In this document: in pieces, positions 19,998 to 29,610 of the stretch
How positions within the stretch are numbered: position 1 is the first letter of the stretch
Layout: the number at the start of each line of letters is the position of its first letter
Assembly: GCF_020905375.1 (NCBI RefSeq)
Contig: NZ_JAJJBU010000003.1
Coordinates: forward strand, 186,001 to 250,000
DNA length: 64,000 bases
From: Arthrobacter cryoconiti
GTDB lineage: Bacteria; Actinomycetota; Actinomycetes; Actinomycetales; Micrococcaceae
Direction: 5' to 3'
Translations under genes and position numbers: made by a program
The notes under the pieces: model-generated
The model's database searches: none
The model's input: only the letters and a program-made list of their open reading frames with translations
Told to the model about the DNA's origin: nothing

Positions 19998-20821
19998 GAG
20001 GACTTCCTGCTCTGTTTGGTGGGGGATTCGGGTATGGCAGGTGCCATCGTGAAGGTTGGCACCAGCGCCGCAAAAGCATCGCGCACGGCAGGCTCGAGAC
20101 CGCCGTCGCTCAAAATGGTGTCCACTGCGGACAAAGGAGCGATCGTGGCGAGGGAGCGGACCCCAAACTTGCTGCTGTCCGCCAGCACCACCAATCGACT
20201 GGTTGATTCGATGAAGGCAGCGTTAGTTTCAGCTTCTAGGAGGTTCGGGCTACTCAGACCCCTTTTGGTATCCAGCCCGTGGACACCCATGAAACACATG
20301 TCTGTGTTGAGACTGTTAATGGCCAGGCGAGCAACGGGACCCACCAAAGCCTCCGACGGCGTCCGTTCTCCGCCCGTAACAATCACTTTGCAGTAGGAAG
20401 AACCGTGCCGCTGATAGAGCAGATCGGCAACCTTGAGCGAATTTGTCACAACCGTCAGGTTCTGAATTCGCTCTAGTTCCGCCGCGAGATGGACGGCAAA
20501 CTGGTACGTTGTGGTGCCGCCTGTCAGCGCCAATGTCATGCCGGGCTGGACCAGGGCTACGCCCTGGATGGCGATAGAAATTTTGGCGTCCAGCTCCTTG
20601 TCCACATTGAGTAGAAAACCCGGTTCTAGGGCGCTAAGCCGGGCAAGCCGCATGGCGCCACCATGGATTTTACGTACCAGTCCACTGTGGTCCAGGGATT
20701 CGATGTCACGGCGGATAGTCATTTCGCTGACGTTCAAAACCGCGGCGACATCCACTACCCGGACGGCCTCATGGAGTTGGAGTTGTTTGAGAATACGTGC
20801 CTGGCGTTCAGGTGCCAGCAT
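19994..20821 (-). CDS. DeoR/GlpR-family transcriptional regulator of the gal operon
   Basis: A ~275-residue repressor. The N-terminal winged helix (RQARILKQLQLHEAVRVVDV, then VSEMTIRRDIESLDHSGL and the RKIHGGA wing) is followed by a DeoRC sugar-phosphate-sensing domain with the GGTTTYQFA and GVHGLDTKRGL segments. I choose ATG 20821, because the family begins MLAPERQARI; a TTG at 20866 would add 15 unrelated residues. It is the first gene of its own operon with galT and galK. It probably represses the operon and perhaps the divergent epimerase until a galactose-derived sugar phosphate is present; the inducer is inference. Confidence 0.9.
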   Translation of the reverse strand: MLAPERQARILKQLQLHEAVRVVDVAAVLNVSEMTIRRDIESLDHSGLVRKIHGGAMRLARLSALEPGFLLNVDKELDAKISIAIQGVALVQPGMTLALTGGTTTYQFAVHLAAELERIQNLTVVTNSLKVADLLYQRHGSSYCKVIVTGGERTPSEALVGPVARLAINSLNTDMCFMGVHGLDTKRGLSSPNLLEAETNAAFIESTSRLVVLADSSKFGVRSLATIAPLSAVDTILSDGGLEPAVRDAFAALVPTFTMAPAIPESPTKQSRKSS

Positions 20822-20850
20822 TGAGTCCCCGTCCTGTGCAGGAGAAAAAC

Positions 20851-20873
20851 AAATAGTTTCAAACAAAATATTA
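20851..20873 (-). promoter_or_regulatory. Candidate DeoR operator between deoR-gal and the epimerase gene
   Basis: AT-rich stretch with the odd palindrome GTTTCAAAC (20856-20864) flanked by A/T runs, 35-43 bases upstream of the regulator ATG and in the shared intergenic region with the divergent epimerase. DeoR-family operators are often T/G-A/C-rich repeats of this sort. No experiment or second copy supports it. Confidence 0.35.
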
Positions 20874-20947
20874 CATTATCGACTTAGTTTTCACAGAGCT
20901 AGTGACGAATTCGGAATATCCGGGCGGTCACGAGGTACCGTGGCTGC

Positions 20948-21877
20948 ATGACTACACTCTCCGGAGAACGCTCCGCCGCCCCGGCCACGGGCCCTCAATA
21001 CACTTTGCAGCGCGGGGGATCCCGGGCCGTCGTCGTCTCCTTGGCTGCGGGGCTTCGTGAGTATGTTCGCGATGGTGTGGAACTTGTGGAAAGCTACGGC
21101 GTTGGCTCAATCGCGCCCGGCGCGTCAGGCATCACTCTGGCACCCTTTGCCAACCGTATTGCTGATGGCCGCTGGATGCTCGACGGCGATCCCCAGCAGC
21201 TAGATATTACGGAAGTGGCTATGCACAATGCTATCCACGGATTGTTGCGTAATACCGGCTATACGGCACTTGAGTCCTCCTCGAGTCACGTGGTACTTGA
21301 AGCGCCCATTCACCCCCAGCATGGCTATCCGTTCCTGGCCCGCCACCGTGTCCATTACGAACTCACCGAAACAGGTGCGCTCCGGGTGCGACAAACGCTC
21401 ATTAACGATTCCAGCCGCCTTGCCCCTTTCGTGCTCGGCGCACACCCGTATTTTCGATTGGGTAGCGCTGCGCCGCAGACGCTATCCGTCACCGTCAAAG
21501 CGGCCACTTATCTTGCCAGCGACGAACGTATGATCCCCACCCAGGCCCTTCCCGTGGATGGCCGCCACGACCTCCGCGAGGGCAGGCTATTAGGAGAGGG
21601 AGAGATGGATACGGCGTTCACGGATCTTCTCACTGACAACGGAGAAGCCCAGCACACGCTCTCCGCCCCCGACGGACGCAGTGTGTCGCTCTGGCATGAC
21701 GGAAGTGTTTCTCATGTTCATGTGTTCATCACTTCGGCATTCCCCGGTAGGCCACTAGCGGTTGCCATGGAACCAATGACCGGACCGGCCAACGCTTTCA
21801 ACTCCGGAGATGGCCTGCGGTGGCTGGAACCCGGAGCGGAATTTAGTATGAATTGGGGGATTGACGCCGTTCTCTAG
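20948..21877 (+). CDS. Aldose 1-epimerase (mutarotase) family protein
   Basis: A 309-residue beta-sandwich protein interconverting alpha and beta anomers of galactose or glucose. Catalytic-site segments are HNAIHGLLRNTGY (His), QHGYPFLARHRV (His) and GAHPYFRLG; the acidic general base likely lies in the C-terminal VAMEPMTGPANAFNSG segment. It is divergent from the deoR-galT-galK operon with a 126-base shared control region, so it most likely supplies alpha-galactose to GalK. The family also includes glucose-6-phosphate 1-epimerases; the gal context makes mutarotase more likely. Confidence 0.88.
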   Translation: MTTLSGERSAAPATGPQYTLQRGGSRAVVVSLAAGLREYVRDGVELVESYGVGSIAPGASGITLAPFANRIADGRWMLDGDPQQLDITEVAMHNAIHGLLRNTGYTALESSSSHVVLEAPIHPQHGYPFLARHRVHYELTETGALRVRQTLINDSSRLAPFVLGAHPYFRLGSAAPQTLSVTVKAATYLASDERMIPTQALPVDGRHDLREGRLLGEGEMDTAFTDLLTDNGEAQHTLSAPDGRSVSLWHDGSVSHVHVFITSAFPGRPLAVAMEPMTGPANAFNSGDGLRWLEPGAEFSMNWGIDAVL

Positions 21878-21954
21878 CTACTGCGTGAGTTCCGCCCCTT
21901 CACAAAAATGGACGCCGGTTTACGTATTTTTGCTGGATAGGGAATTATTGGTCT

Positions 21955-23205
21955 ATGACGCCCCTACAGCAACAACCAGAGCGCGATACCCACAGTGAAG
22001 ACCCCACTGTCCCCTTTGCCCTGAAAGTTGCCGGCGACTGGGCTTGGCGCCTCGCCCTGGTCCTGATCGTGGGGGCCATGCTCATCTGGCTTCTGGGCAA
22101 GATCTCAATTCTGGTGATCCCTTTGATGGTCGCCACGCTTTTTGCCGCCCTATTACGCCCAGCGATGATGGGACTGCGCAAAATTGGTGTTCCCCGCGGT
22201 CTTTCCGTCGCCATCACGGAAGTTGGGCTTTTGGTTCTGGTGGTGGGTGGATTGTTCCTTGTGGGACGCCAGATGGTGAGCGGAATTGCCGAGCTCAGCA
22301 AACAGGCCGTCACTGGCCTAATCCAGATCCAGGCGTGGCTAACCACGGGACCGCTGTCGTTGAGCAACGACCAAATTGAGAATTATCTTCAAGACGCACT
22401 TGATGCCTTGCAAAATAATAGCTCTACCATTGCGAGTAAAGCACTGGGTATTGGTAGCGGATTTGGCCATTTCGCCGCCGGGCTGTTGCTGACTTTGTTC
22501 ATTTTGATCTTCTTCTTGTTGGAAGGGGAGCGGATTTGGGCATTTTTGGTGCGGTTCTTTCCCCGACGCGCGCGGCCAGCCATTGATGGTGCCGGGCGTC
22601 GTGGATGGACCTCACTAGGAAGCTATGTTCGGGTCCAGATCCTGGTGGCAGCCGTGGACGCTGTAGGAATTGGTGCCGGTGCCGCCATCATCCAAGTTCC
22701 GCTGGCCCTGCCTCTGGGCGTACTGGTCTTTGTAGGATCATTTATCCCCGTGGTGGGTGCTCTTGTCACCGGAGCTGTGGCAGTCCTGCTGGCTCTGGTC
22801 GCTAACGGCTGGGTGAATGCGTTGATCATGCTGGCCATCGTGCTCGCTGTTCAGCAGCTTGAAAGTCACCTACTTCAGCCGTTCATTATGGGTCGGGCAG
22901 TCTCCTTGCACCCAGTTGCTGTGATTTTGGCTGTGGCCGCGGGGTCCAGCGTCTCAGGAATCCTTGGGGCCTTGTTTGCCGTGCCGCTTCTGGCTGTTGC
23001 GAACTCCAGCATCCGCTACATTGCCGAACGGGCCTGGGAGAGGGATCCTGCCCTCGCAGCGGAGTACGGCTACGTCACCGCAGAGATACCCGCGTCCATA
23101 GCGAGTGGTGGGCAAGGCCAAGGACCCGGCACGACGGCGTCCACGCTCACGGAGCAACAGCAAGATCCCGGCCGCAGCCCGGAGGAACCTGGCCCGATCC
23201 TCTAG
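21955..23205 (+). CDS. AI-2E-family transporter
   Basis: A 416-residue membrane protein of the PerM/TqsA (UPF0118) family with eight predicted helices. Features include paired N-terminal helices (MLIWLLGKISILVIPLMVATLFAALLR is one hydrophobic block), the central soluble part around FPRRARPAIDGAGRRGW, and the conserved C-terminal QQLESHLLQPFIMGRAVSLHP segment. Family members export autoinducer-2 or act as Na+/H+ antiporters; the substrate here is unknown. The C-terminal ~45 residues are hydrophilic. It lies 58 bases before ilvA. A homologue (Rv1101c) also neighbours glpX/fum in mycobacteria, although here it is some 17-20 kb from them. Confidence 0.88.
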   Translation: MTPLQQQPERDTHSEDPTVPFALKVAGDWAWRLALVLIVGAMLIWLLGKISILVIPLMVATLFAALLRPAMMGLRKIGVPRGLSVAITEVGLLVLVVGGLFLVGRQMVSGIAELSKQAVTGLIQIQAWLTTGPLSLSNDQIENYLQDALDALQNNSSTIASKALGIGSGFGHFAAGLLLTLFILIFFLLEGERIWAFLVRFFPRRARPAIDGAGRRGWTSLGSYVRVQILVAAVDAVGIGAGAAIIQVPLALPLGVLVFVGSFIPVVGALVTGAVAVLLALVANGWVNALIMLAIVLAVQQLESHLLQPFIMGRAVSLHPVAVILAVAAGSSVSGILGALFAVPLLAVANSSIRYIAERAWERDPALAAEYGYVTAEIPASIASGGQGQGPGTTASTLTEQQQDPGRSPEEPGPIL

Positions 23206-23263
23206 ATTCGTAAATCACATAGATTTTAAACGCACTGATCACCCTGAGAAAGAGATAAGCACC

Positions 23264-24502
23264 GTGAACGCAAGCAGCGATTTGCCCGTAACCCTCGCCG
23301 ATGTTCAAGCCGCACGGGAATTGCTGCAGGAAATTATTGCCAACACTCCCATTGAAAGCTCCCGTGCCCTGGGACGAATGACCGGCTCCGAGGTTTTCCT
23401 CAAGTGTGAAAATTTGCAGCGAGCGGGTTCCTTCAAAGTCCGTGGGGCCTATACGCGCATGGCTCGTCTCTCCGCTGAAGAACGGGCACGCGGAGTGGTG
23501 GCGGCATCGGCAGGAAACCATGCCCAAGGCGTGGCGGTCGCTGCTAAGGCGCTCGGTATCAAGTCGCGTATTTATATGCCCGTCGGGGTAGCGCTACCGA
23601 AGCTGGCGGCCACGCGCGGCCATGGAGCCGAGGTAGTGCTGCACGGCTATAACGTGGATGAGTCATTAGCGGAGGCTGAAAAGTATGCCACTGAAACGGG
23701 CGCAGTCTTTGTCCACCCCTTTAACAACAAGGACGTCATCTCCGGGCAGGGGACCATAGGTCTGGAGATTCTAGATCAGGTCCCCAACGTCGACACCATC
23801 ATTATGGGTGTTGGCGGTGGGGGGCTGCTGGCCGGGGTATCCGTGGCCGTTAAAGCGAGGGCCAAAGAACTGGGCCGGGAAATCAGGGTCATTGGTGTTC
23901 AGGCGGAGAATGCCGCAGCCTACCCGCCTTCTCTGGCAGCCGATGCCTTGGTTCCGCTGAAGAAACTGTCCACAATGGCTGACGGAATAGCTGTGGGCCG
24001 GCCCGGTCAACTGCCATTCTCGATCATCCGCGAACTTGTGGACGACGTCGTCACAGTGAGTGAAGACGCGTTGGCACGCGCACTGATCTTCCTCTTAGAA
24101 CGTTCCAAGATGGTGGTTGAACCGGCAGGAGCCGTGGGCGTTGCGGCGCTCATGGAAGGTAAAATTGAGAATCCCGGCACCACAGTTGTGGTGTTGACGG
24201 GAGGCAACATTGACCCGATGCTCATGCTTAAGGTCATCCAGCGAGGCCTGTCTGCGGCCGGGCGTTTCCTCACGGTACGGATCATGCTTAACGACCGCCC
24301 TGGCGCTCTGGCAACCATTTCACGCATCATCGCCGAAAACGACGCCAACGTTACTGGCGTGGACCATACCCGCGTAGGTGGGTCTATCTCCATGGGCGAT
24401 GTTTCCATCACAGTTAATTTGGAAACCAAGGGCCACGAGCATTGTGAACTGGTTCTGACGGCGCTGCGTACCGAGGGCTTCCAACCGATCGTGGTCCACT
24501 AG
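23264..24502 (+). CDS. ilvA: Threonine ammonia-lyase (catabolic/biosynthetic threonine dehydratase)
   Basis: A 412-residue PLP enzyme converting threonine to 2-oxobutyrate and ammonia, the entry step to isoleucine. The PLP lysine is in RAGSFKVRGAYTRM, the phosphate-binding glycine loop is GVGGGGLLAG, and a C-terminal ACT domain (~residues 330-412, starting FLTVRIMLNDRPGALATI) suggests allosteric control. This single-ACT form could equally be called tdcB-like, so the ilv assignment is not certain. GTG 23264 follows GAGAAAGAGA; the open frame extending into the previous gene's end is rejected. The gene is convergent with greA across a large hairpin. Confidence 0.92.
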   Translation: MNASSDLPVTLADVQAARELLQEIIANTPIESSRALGRMTGSEVFLKCENLQRAGSFKVRGAYTRMARLSAEERARGVVAASAGNHAQGVAVAAKALGIKSRIYMPVGVALPKLAATRGHGAEVVLHGYNVDESLAEAEKYATETGAVFVHPFNNKDVISGQGTIGLEILDQVPNVDTIIMGVGGGGLLAGVSVAVKARAKELGREIRVIGVQAENAAAYPPSLAADALVPLKKLSTMADGIAVGRPGQLPFSIIRELVDDVVTVSEDALARALIFLLERSKMVVEPAGAVGVAALMEGKIENPGTTVVVLTGGNIDPMLMLKVIQRGLSAAGRFLTVRIMLNDRPGALATISRIIAENDANVTGVDHTRVGGSISMGDVSITVNLETKGHEHCELVLTALRTEGFQPIVVH

Positions 24503-24540
24503 CCCGCGCAAACGGGCAGCCCTCATCGACTGTATTAAAA

Positions 24541-24602
24541 CAACTAACCCGCAGTAGTTGCACAAAAACGGACGTTTTCGTGCAACTACTGCGGGTTAGT
24601 TG
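24541..24602. terminator. Large near-perfect hairpin between ilvA and greA (bidirectional terminator?)
   Basis: Bases 24541-24570 and 24573-24602 are reverse complements with one mismatch in 30 and only two bases between the arms. It lies between two convergent genes, 38 bases after ilvA and 50 before the greA stop, so a shared terminator is the simplest role. The arms carry internal A/T runs near the apex, not a classical U tail. A 10-base direct repeat TGGGTGCACT follows at 24604 and 24621. Confidence 0.7.
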
Positions 24603-24651
24603 CTGGGTGCACTAAATTGTTGGGTGCACTGCGCTGGCAGGCGTGCTGTGT

Positions 24652-25143
24652 CTATCCTTGGTATGGCTTGGCGGAGATGATCTCCACCTCAATCGTTTTG
24701 CCATTGGGTGCCAAGTAGCTGACGGACTCGCCCATTTTATGACCCATGATGGAGGCACCAAGCGGAGAGCGTTCACTAAACACTTCAACCTTGGCGGTGC
24801 CAACTTCACGGCTACCCAGCAAGAATGTGGTCTCTTCGCCGCCAATGATTGCTACCACGAGCATGCCCTGTTCGACGATGCCGTCGTCGGCAGGTGCATC
24901 ACCCACATGGGCGTAGCGCAGAAGTTCACTGAGCTGGCGAATACGGGCTTCAATCTTGCCTTGTTCGTCCTTAGCTGCGTGGTAGCCGCCGTTTTCCTTC
25001 AGGTCGCCTTCCTGGCGGGCCTGCTCAATCTTGCTGACGATTTCGGCGCGTCCCGGACCGGAGAGCTGAGTCAGCTCTGCTTGGAGGCGGTCAAAAGCTT
25101 CCTGAGTCAGCCAGGCAGCAGGGGCGCTGTTAGTGGTAGGCAC
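24652..25143 (-). CDS. greA: Transcription elongation factor GreA
   Basis: A 163-residue factor that enters the RNA polymerase secondary channel and stimulates cleavage of backtracked RNA. The N-terminal coiled coil (WLTQEAFDRLQAELTQL ... ARQEGDLKENGGYHAAKDEQ) carries the catalytic acidic tip DLKENGGYHAA; the C-terminal FKBP-like domain ends in SYLAPNGK. I place the start at GTG 25143 behind CAAGGAGAAACTC; the longer frame to 25221 has no family similarity. The order greA, DUF4307, then divergent mca matches Rv1080c-Rv1082. Confidence 0.96.
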   Translation of the reverse strand: MPTTNSAPAAWLTQEAFDRLQAELTQLSGPGRAEIVSKIEQARQEGDLKENGGYHAAKDEQGKIEARIRQLSELLRYAHVGDAPADDGIVEQGMLVVAIIGGEETTFLLGSREVGTAKVEVFSERSPLGASIMGHKMGESVSYLAPNGKTIEVEIISAKPYQG

Positions 25144-25375
25144 GAGTTTCTCCTTGAATGTACAAAAAGCAAAGACCCCGCGTGGGCCGTTTCCATGGTG
25201 GTTTACGGCTGGCACAGTCACTGGTTAGTGAACGCACCAAGGCACGGAATCAAACAACTGAATCAACCATGGATGACCTAGCGGGGCAAAGGTATTATTC
25301 CCAGTTTAGTCAATGAGCCAGATAAACCCAAGAATGGCGCGCGGGCCAGTCATCAGACAGTCTTCAAAGTGGGCT

Positions 25376-25816
25376 TTACGACACGATCCAACAATTATCT
25401 ACCACGCCCGTCACGGCTAGCGAGTCGGTGCGAACTTCTCCTCGAACCGTGGTGGTCCGGCCATTTTCACTACCGACGTCGGTGCTGTTTGGGCCGACAG
25501 TAATGACGTTCCAGCCCACTATCGCGAACGTGGAATTCAGTGCTTTGACAGCGCATCGGGCAGTGTCCGCAGAGTCTTTAGTGACAGCGATATCCACGGT
25601 GACCTGCGTGGAGTCCACCACGTTGTAGCTGAGGATCTTTTGTGTCACGGTCGGTCCGCCGCCGAAGACGACCCACAGTATCCACACTAAGGCTAGGGTG
25701 CTGGCAATAACTGTGAGAAGCAGCTTTGCTCTTTTAGACAGTGCTCGCTTGGGTGAGCCATAGCGGTTCGTTACGCTAGAAGCTACTGGAGAATCAGATT
25801 TTGTCACTGCATCCAC
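25376..25816 (-). CDS. DUF4307 domain membrane protein
   Basis: A 146-residue protein with one membrane helix (LLLTVIASTLALVWILWVVF, residues ~32-52) and an extracytoplasmic beta-rich domain containing two Cys residues (ARCAVKALN and DNCWIVS) that may form a disulfide. DUF4307 is of unknown function and is conserved in Actinobacteria next to greA and mca (Rv1081c). The GTG at 25816 is used; GTG 25807 is an alternative. It is divergent from mca and 230 bases upstream of greA on the same strand. Confidence 0.85.
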   Translation of the reverse strand: MDAVTKSDSPVASSVTNRYGSPKRALSKRAKLLLTVIASTLALVWILWVVFGGGPTVTQKILSYNVVDSTQVTVDIAVTKDSADTARCAVKALNSTFAIVGWNVITVGPNSTDVGSENGRTTTVRGEVRTDSLAVTGVVDNCWIVS

Positions 25817-25947
25817 TGGTGTCTTGATCCGCGGTTGCGCCGCGGGCCGGCTGCCCCGCTAGGGGCGTAAGGACATCACAAGTTTAGCGTTTATTCTGGT
25901 ACTAGATTCCTCTACTTAAATTGCATCAAGAATCGAAGGTAACCACC

Positions 25948-26856
25948 GTGAGTACTCCTGAAGGGCAGCGAGCCGAGCCTCTGCGTTTGCTGGCCATCCA
26001 CGCCCACCCCGACGACGAAGCTAGCAAGGGTGCCGCCACAATGGCCTCCTATGCGGCATCGGGTGTGCGCGTCATGGTGGCCACGTGCACAGGGGGTGAA
26101 CTCGGTGGGATTCAAAATCCTGCAATGATCGGTGACGCGCATTCCGGGCGTGACATGGGAGGTGCCCGCCGAATTGAAATGGCGCGAGCTGCCGCCATTT
26201 TGGGAATCGAGCACCAATGGCTCGGTTTTACTGACTCTGGTTTGCCTGAAGGTGACCCACTGCCGGAGCTGCCAGCAAATTGCTTTGCCCTGAAGCCGCT
26301 GGAAATTGCAGCAGCACCCCTGGTGCGTTTGGTGCGTCGCTTCCGGCCGCACGTGATTGTGTCCTATGACGAGAACGGTGGTTATCCACACCCGGATCAC
26401 ATCATGGCGCACAAGGTCAGTGTGGAGGCATTCAACGCGGCAGGGGACCCTGCCGCGTACCCCGGCACGGGGGAGGCCTGGACGCCGCAGAAGCTCTACT
26501 ACGACTTAGCCTTCAACCCCCAGCGATTCAGGGCTCTGCATTACGCTCTTGAGGAAGCGGGCCTAGCCTCACCTTACGCACAACGATTGGCGGCTTGGCT
26601 GGAAGCGGACACGGAAGGCCACACGCCGCCAGCAGCAACGAACCCGGCAACCACCAGGGTGGACTGCGGGGACTTCTTTGAAAAGCGCGACGACGCCCTG
26701 CGCGCGCACGCAACTCAGGTGGACCCTGAAGGCTTCTTCTTTGCCGTCAGCCCGCAAATGCAACGTAAAGTATGGCCGTGGGAGGACTACTCGTTGGTGA
26801 AGTCACACGTTCCCATGAATGTCCCAGAGAACGATCTGTTTGCTGGCCTACGATAG
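25948..26856 (+). CDS. mca: Mycothiol S-conjugate amidase
   Basis: A 302-residue zinc amidase of the MshB/LmbE family that cleaves mycothiol conjugates into a mercapturic acid and GlcN-inositol, a detoxification step. The zinc site AHPDDE lies at residues 19-24 with the third ligand in HPDH (~residue 148). The SYDENGGYPHPDH segment is characteristic of Mca and distinguishes it from MshB reasonably well; synteny with Rv1082 agrees. GTG 25948 follows GAAGGTAACC. Presence of mca marks the host as an actinobacterium that makes mycothiol. Confidence 0.94.
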   Translation: MSTPEGQRAEPLRLLAIHAHPDDEASKGAATMASYAASGVRVMVATCTGGELGGIQNPAMIGDAHSGRDMGGARRIEMARAAAILGIEHQWLGFTDSGLPEGDPLPELPANCFALKPLEIAAAPLVRLVRRFRPHVIVSYDENGGYPHPDHIMAHKVSVEAFNAAGDPAAYPGTGEAWTPQKLYYDLAFNPQRFRALHYALEEAGLASPYAQRLAAWLEADTEGHTPPAATNPATTRVDCGDFFEKRDDALRAHATQVDPEGFFFAVSPQMQRKVWPWEDYSLVKSHVPMNVPENDLFAGLR

Positions 26857-26912
26857 CTAGTGAAAGTCTCCCGCGTGCACCTGGCCCGCGGGGATGAAAT
26901 GAAAGACGAATT

Positions 26913-27332
26913 GTGCACTCTTTGATTTTGCTTGCCGAGACGGTTTCCCCGAATCCGCAAATACCTACGCTGCGCCCCGGGCTTTCCGAGGACCAGATCA
27001 CCCCCGGGCTTTTGGGCTTCGTGATCACGTTTTCCATTGTGATCGTGATGTTCTTTTTGATCCGCGACATGATCAGGCGCGTCCGCCGGGTCCGCTACCG
27101 TGCACAGGTGAGCGACGGCGGCGGATCGCACGGCCCACGCGCTGACTATATAGACATCCCGATTATGTCTGATGAGGCAGTGCGAGCCGCGGGTTTCGCG
27201 GTTGAAGAAAATTCTCTCCCGAGCAGTAAAAAGCAGGCAGACGCGGGGGATCAGCCAAGCGGGCAAGAGAATGCTAGGCCGACAACCACCGGAACGGGCG
27301 CCTCGTCCGGGGACGCCACGCAGAAGAACTAG
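26913..27332 (+). CDS. Small single-pass membrane protein downstream of mca
   Basis: A 139-residue protein with a short extracytoplasmic N-terminus (~30 residues), one membrane helix (LLGFVITFSIVIVMFFLI), a basic stop-transfer segment (RRVRRVRYR) and a disordered Ser/Gly/Asn-rich cytoplasmic tail. Its position matches the small membrane protein Rv1083 between mca and the DUF255 protein, so it is a conserved member of that gene group. Function is unknown. The GTG start at 26913 has only a weak upstream purine stretch. The next gene begins 10 bases later. Confidence 0.8.
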   Translation: MHSLILLAETVSPNPQIPTLRPGLSEDQITPGLLGFVITFSIVIVMFFLIRDMIRRVRRVRYRAQVSDGGGSHGPRADYIDIPIMSDEAVRAAGFAVEENSLPSSKKQADAGDQPSGQENARPTTTGTGASSGDATQKN

Positions 27333-27342
27333 GGGTTCTTAG

Positions 27343-29610
27343 ATGAATCGGCTTGCTAGCGAACCCAGTGCGTACCTGCGCCAACACGCCAGCAACCCGG
27401 TGGACTGGCACCCTTTCGGTGCGGCTGCTTTCGCGCAAGCGCGCGAACGCAATGTCCCCGTCTTCCTTTCAATTGGCTACGCCGCCTGCCATTGGTGCCA
27501 TGTCATGGCCCGCGAATCCTTTGAAGACCCGCAGGTCGGCGCCTACCTGAGGGAGCACTTTGTCTCCATCAAGGTAGATCGGGAAGAACGCCCCGATGTG
27601 GACGACGCGTACATGGCTGCGACCCAGGCCCTGACCGGCCAAGGCGGCTGGCCCATGAGCGTTTTTTTGACCCCATCCGGCCAAGCCTTTTATGCGGGTA
27701 CTTACTTTCCGCCCCAAGCGAGTCCCGCCAGACCGTCGTTTAGGCAGGTGCTGGCGGCAGTGACCGAGGCTTGGACGGAACGCCCGGAAGAGGTCATGAG
27801 CACCGCGAATGCCGTATCGGCAGCGCTTGCGAACCCTGTGTGGAGAGTTCAAAGCGGACACGGACTGACACCCAAGGCCGATCCGGTCATCGATTTTTCC
27901 GCGGGTTTAGGTGCCGGGCTTGCCTCGTGTACCAGTGCGGCAGTGCTCGCCATGGCTGATGCCGAGGATCGCCTGCACGGAGGTTTAGGCACTGCCCCGA
28001 AATTCCCTCCGACCCCGGCGCTTGAATTCCTAATCCGTCATGCCGCGACGCAGGCGCCGACCGCAGCGGTGGCTCGTGGCCTGGCTGGCAGGACTCTTGG
28101 CGCCATGGTGGGCTCAGCATTGTTTGACCAAGTAGCCGGTGGTTTCGCCCGTTACAGCGTCAGCGCGGATTGGTCCTTGCCGCACTACGAAAAGATGCTG
28201 TACGACAACGCTGGGCTGTTGCGGGCACTTGTACATTGGGTGCGACTTGTAGAAAGCTCTCCCGGCAGCGTGAATGTAGCGGAGGAGCCCTCATCCGTCT
28301 CCAGCGGCACAAGTGCTCTCCGTGCCACACTTTCCGTCGAAGATGCTCGGCGCGCCGCTAAAGAAACCATCGCGTGGCTCTTGGCTGAGCTCAGGCTGCC
28401 GGGAGGCGGCTTTGCTTCCTCGCTGGACGCAGACACCGTCATCGATGGCGTACATCACGAGGGGGCAAGTTATCAGTGGACGCGCGAGGAACTAATTTCC
28501 GCCGCCTCTGACGCCGCCTCTGATGTCGCGTCTGATTTGGCTGCACTCGGGACAGACGCAGAGCAGGCCGCGTCCGCCGTCGGCGATTTCATGCATATTC
28601 CTGCGGCGGGCGCCGGAGCCTTGCACCCGGGCCGGGAGTTGAGCCGAACGGAACGAGCTATATGGAAGACGGTACTTCCGGGGCTGAAGTCACTGCGGGC
28701 AAAACGCACGATGCCTGCCCGCGACGAGAAAGTGGTGGCCGCGTGGAACGGGATGCTGTTGAGTGCCCTCGCCGAGGCGGCAATGATTTTAGAGGAGCCG
28801 CAGGCGTTGGATGCCGCCCTGGAATTAGCGCACTATCTATGTCAGGTGCATTGGGACGGCAGCGTTTTACTACGAGTCTCGCACGAGGGTCTGGCGCGCG
28901 GCATTGAAGGCATGTTGGAGGATTACGCTGCCTGTGCTGATGGTTTTATGGCACTGTATGCGGCCACCGGAGATATGGCATGGTTTGACAGTGCGGGGGC
29001 ACTTCTGGAGTCCGCTCGGCGCTTTGCCGTGGAGGGGACTCTTATGAACACCGCCGTCGTGGGTGCCGGTCTGGCCCAGGCTCCGGCCGGGGCCCGATTC
29101 GCTGATCCATTCGATAATGCCACGGCGAGCCCTGTAGCTATGCTGGCTGGCGCCTTGGTTAGCCATGGCGCCTACACAGGAGCCAGGGAAGACCGTGTCT
29201 GGGTTGAGCAACTACTGGGATCCGTGCGGGAGCTAGCTCAGCGGGCGCCTCGTTCTGCTGGTGGGTTGCTGTCGGTCGTTGAAGCGTTGCTGGCAGGGCC
29301 CGTGGAAGTTGCGATTGTGGGTGTTCCGGGGGGCGCGTGTGATGCCTTAGTGTCGCAGGCTTGGAAGTCTCCCTCTCCAGGGTTGGTTATTGCTGTGTGG
29401 GAGGGCGACGGCGAGGCCCCCGTTGCGCTGATGGAGGGCCGGGGTATCGGATCGGGGAGCAACGAGCAGCCGCTCGCGTACGTTTGCTACAACACGGCCT
29501 GCCAGCGTCCCGTGTCTACTGCACCGGAACTGGCAGCACTTTTGGGCTACGACTCGGAGCTCACGTACGATCCCACCGGCCCCGACCGCGGAGCCGAGGA
29601 CGTCACGTAG
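27343..29610 (+). CDS. DUF255 thioredoxin-domain protein (YyaL/SSP411 family)
   Basis: A 755-residue cytoplasmic protein. Residues ~1-160 form a thioredoxin-like domain with the redox-type CHWC motif at residues 49-52 in [20 protein letters not shown]. The remainder is a six-hairpin (alpha/alpha toroid) glycosidase- or epimerase-like domain with DKIA-type repeats, e.g. [21 protein letters not shown]. The family (Rv1084, SPATA20) is widespread but functionally unresolved. Length is typical. An Ala/Asp/Ser repeat stretch ([13 protein letters not shown]) is a local insertion. The last ~60 bases overlap the antisense small ORF described separately. Confidence 0.92.
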   Translation: MNRLASEPSAYLRQHASNPVDWHPFGAAAFAQARERNVPVFLSIGYAACHWCHVMARESFEDPQVGAYLREHFVSIKVDREERPDVDDAYMAATQALTGQGGWPMSVFLTPSGQAFYAGTYFPPQASPARPSFRQVLAAVTEAWTERPEEVMSTANAVSAALANPVWRVQSGHGLTPKADPVIDFSAGLGAGLASCTSAAVLAMADAEDRLHGGLGTAPKFPPTPALEFLIRHAATQAPTAAVARGLAGRTLGAMVGSALFDQVAGGFARYSVSADWSLPHYEKMLYDNAGLLRALVHWVRLVESSPGSVNVAEEPSSVSSGTSALRATLSVEDARRAAKETIAWLLAELRLPGGGFASSLDADTVIDGVHHEGASYQWTREELISAASDAASDVASDLAALGTDAEQAASAVGDFMHIPAAGAGALHPGRELSRTERAIWKTVLPGLKSLRAKRTMPARDEKVVAAWNGMLLSALAEAAMILEEPQALDAALELAHYLCQVHWDGSVLLRVSHEGLARGIEGMLEDYAACADGFMALYAATGDMAWFDSAGALLESARRFAVEGTLMNTAVVGAGLAQAPAGARFADPFDNATASPVAMLAGALVSHGAYTGAREDRVWVEQLLGSVRELAQRAPRSAGGLLSVVEALLAGPVEVAIVGVPGGACDALVSQAWKSPSPGLVIAVWEGDGEAPVALMEGRGIGSGSNEQPLAYVCYNTACQRPVSTAPELAALLGYDSELTYDPTGPDRGAEDVT

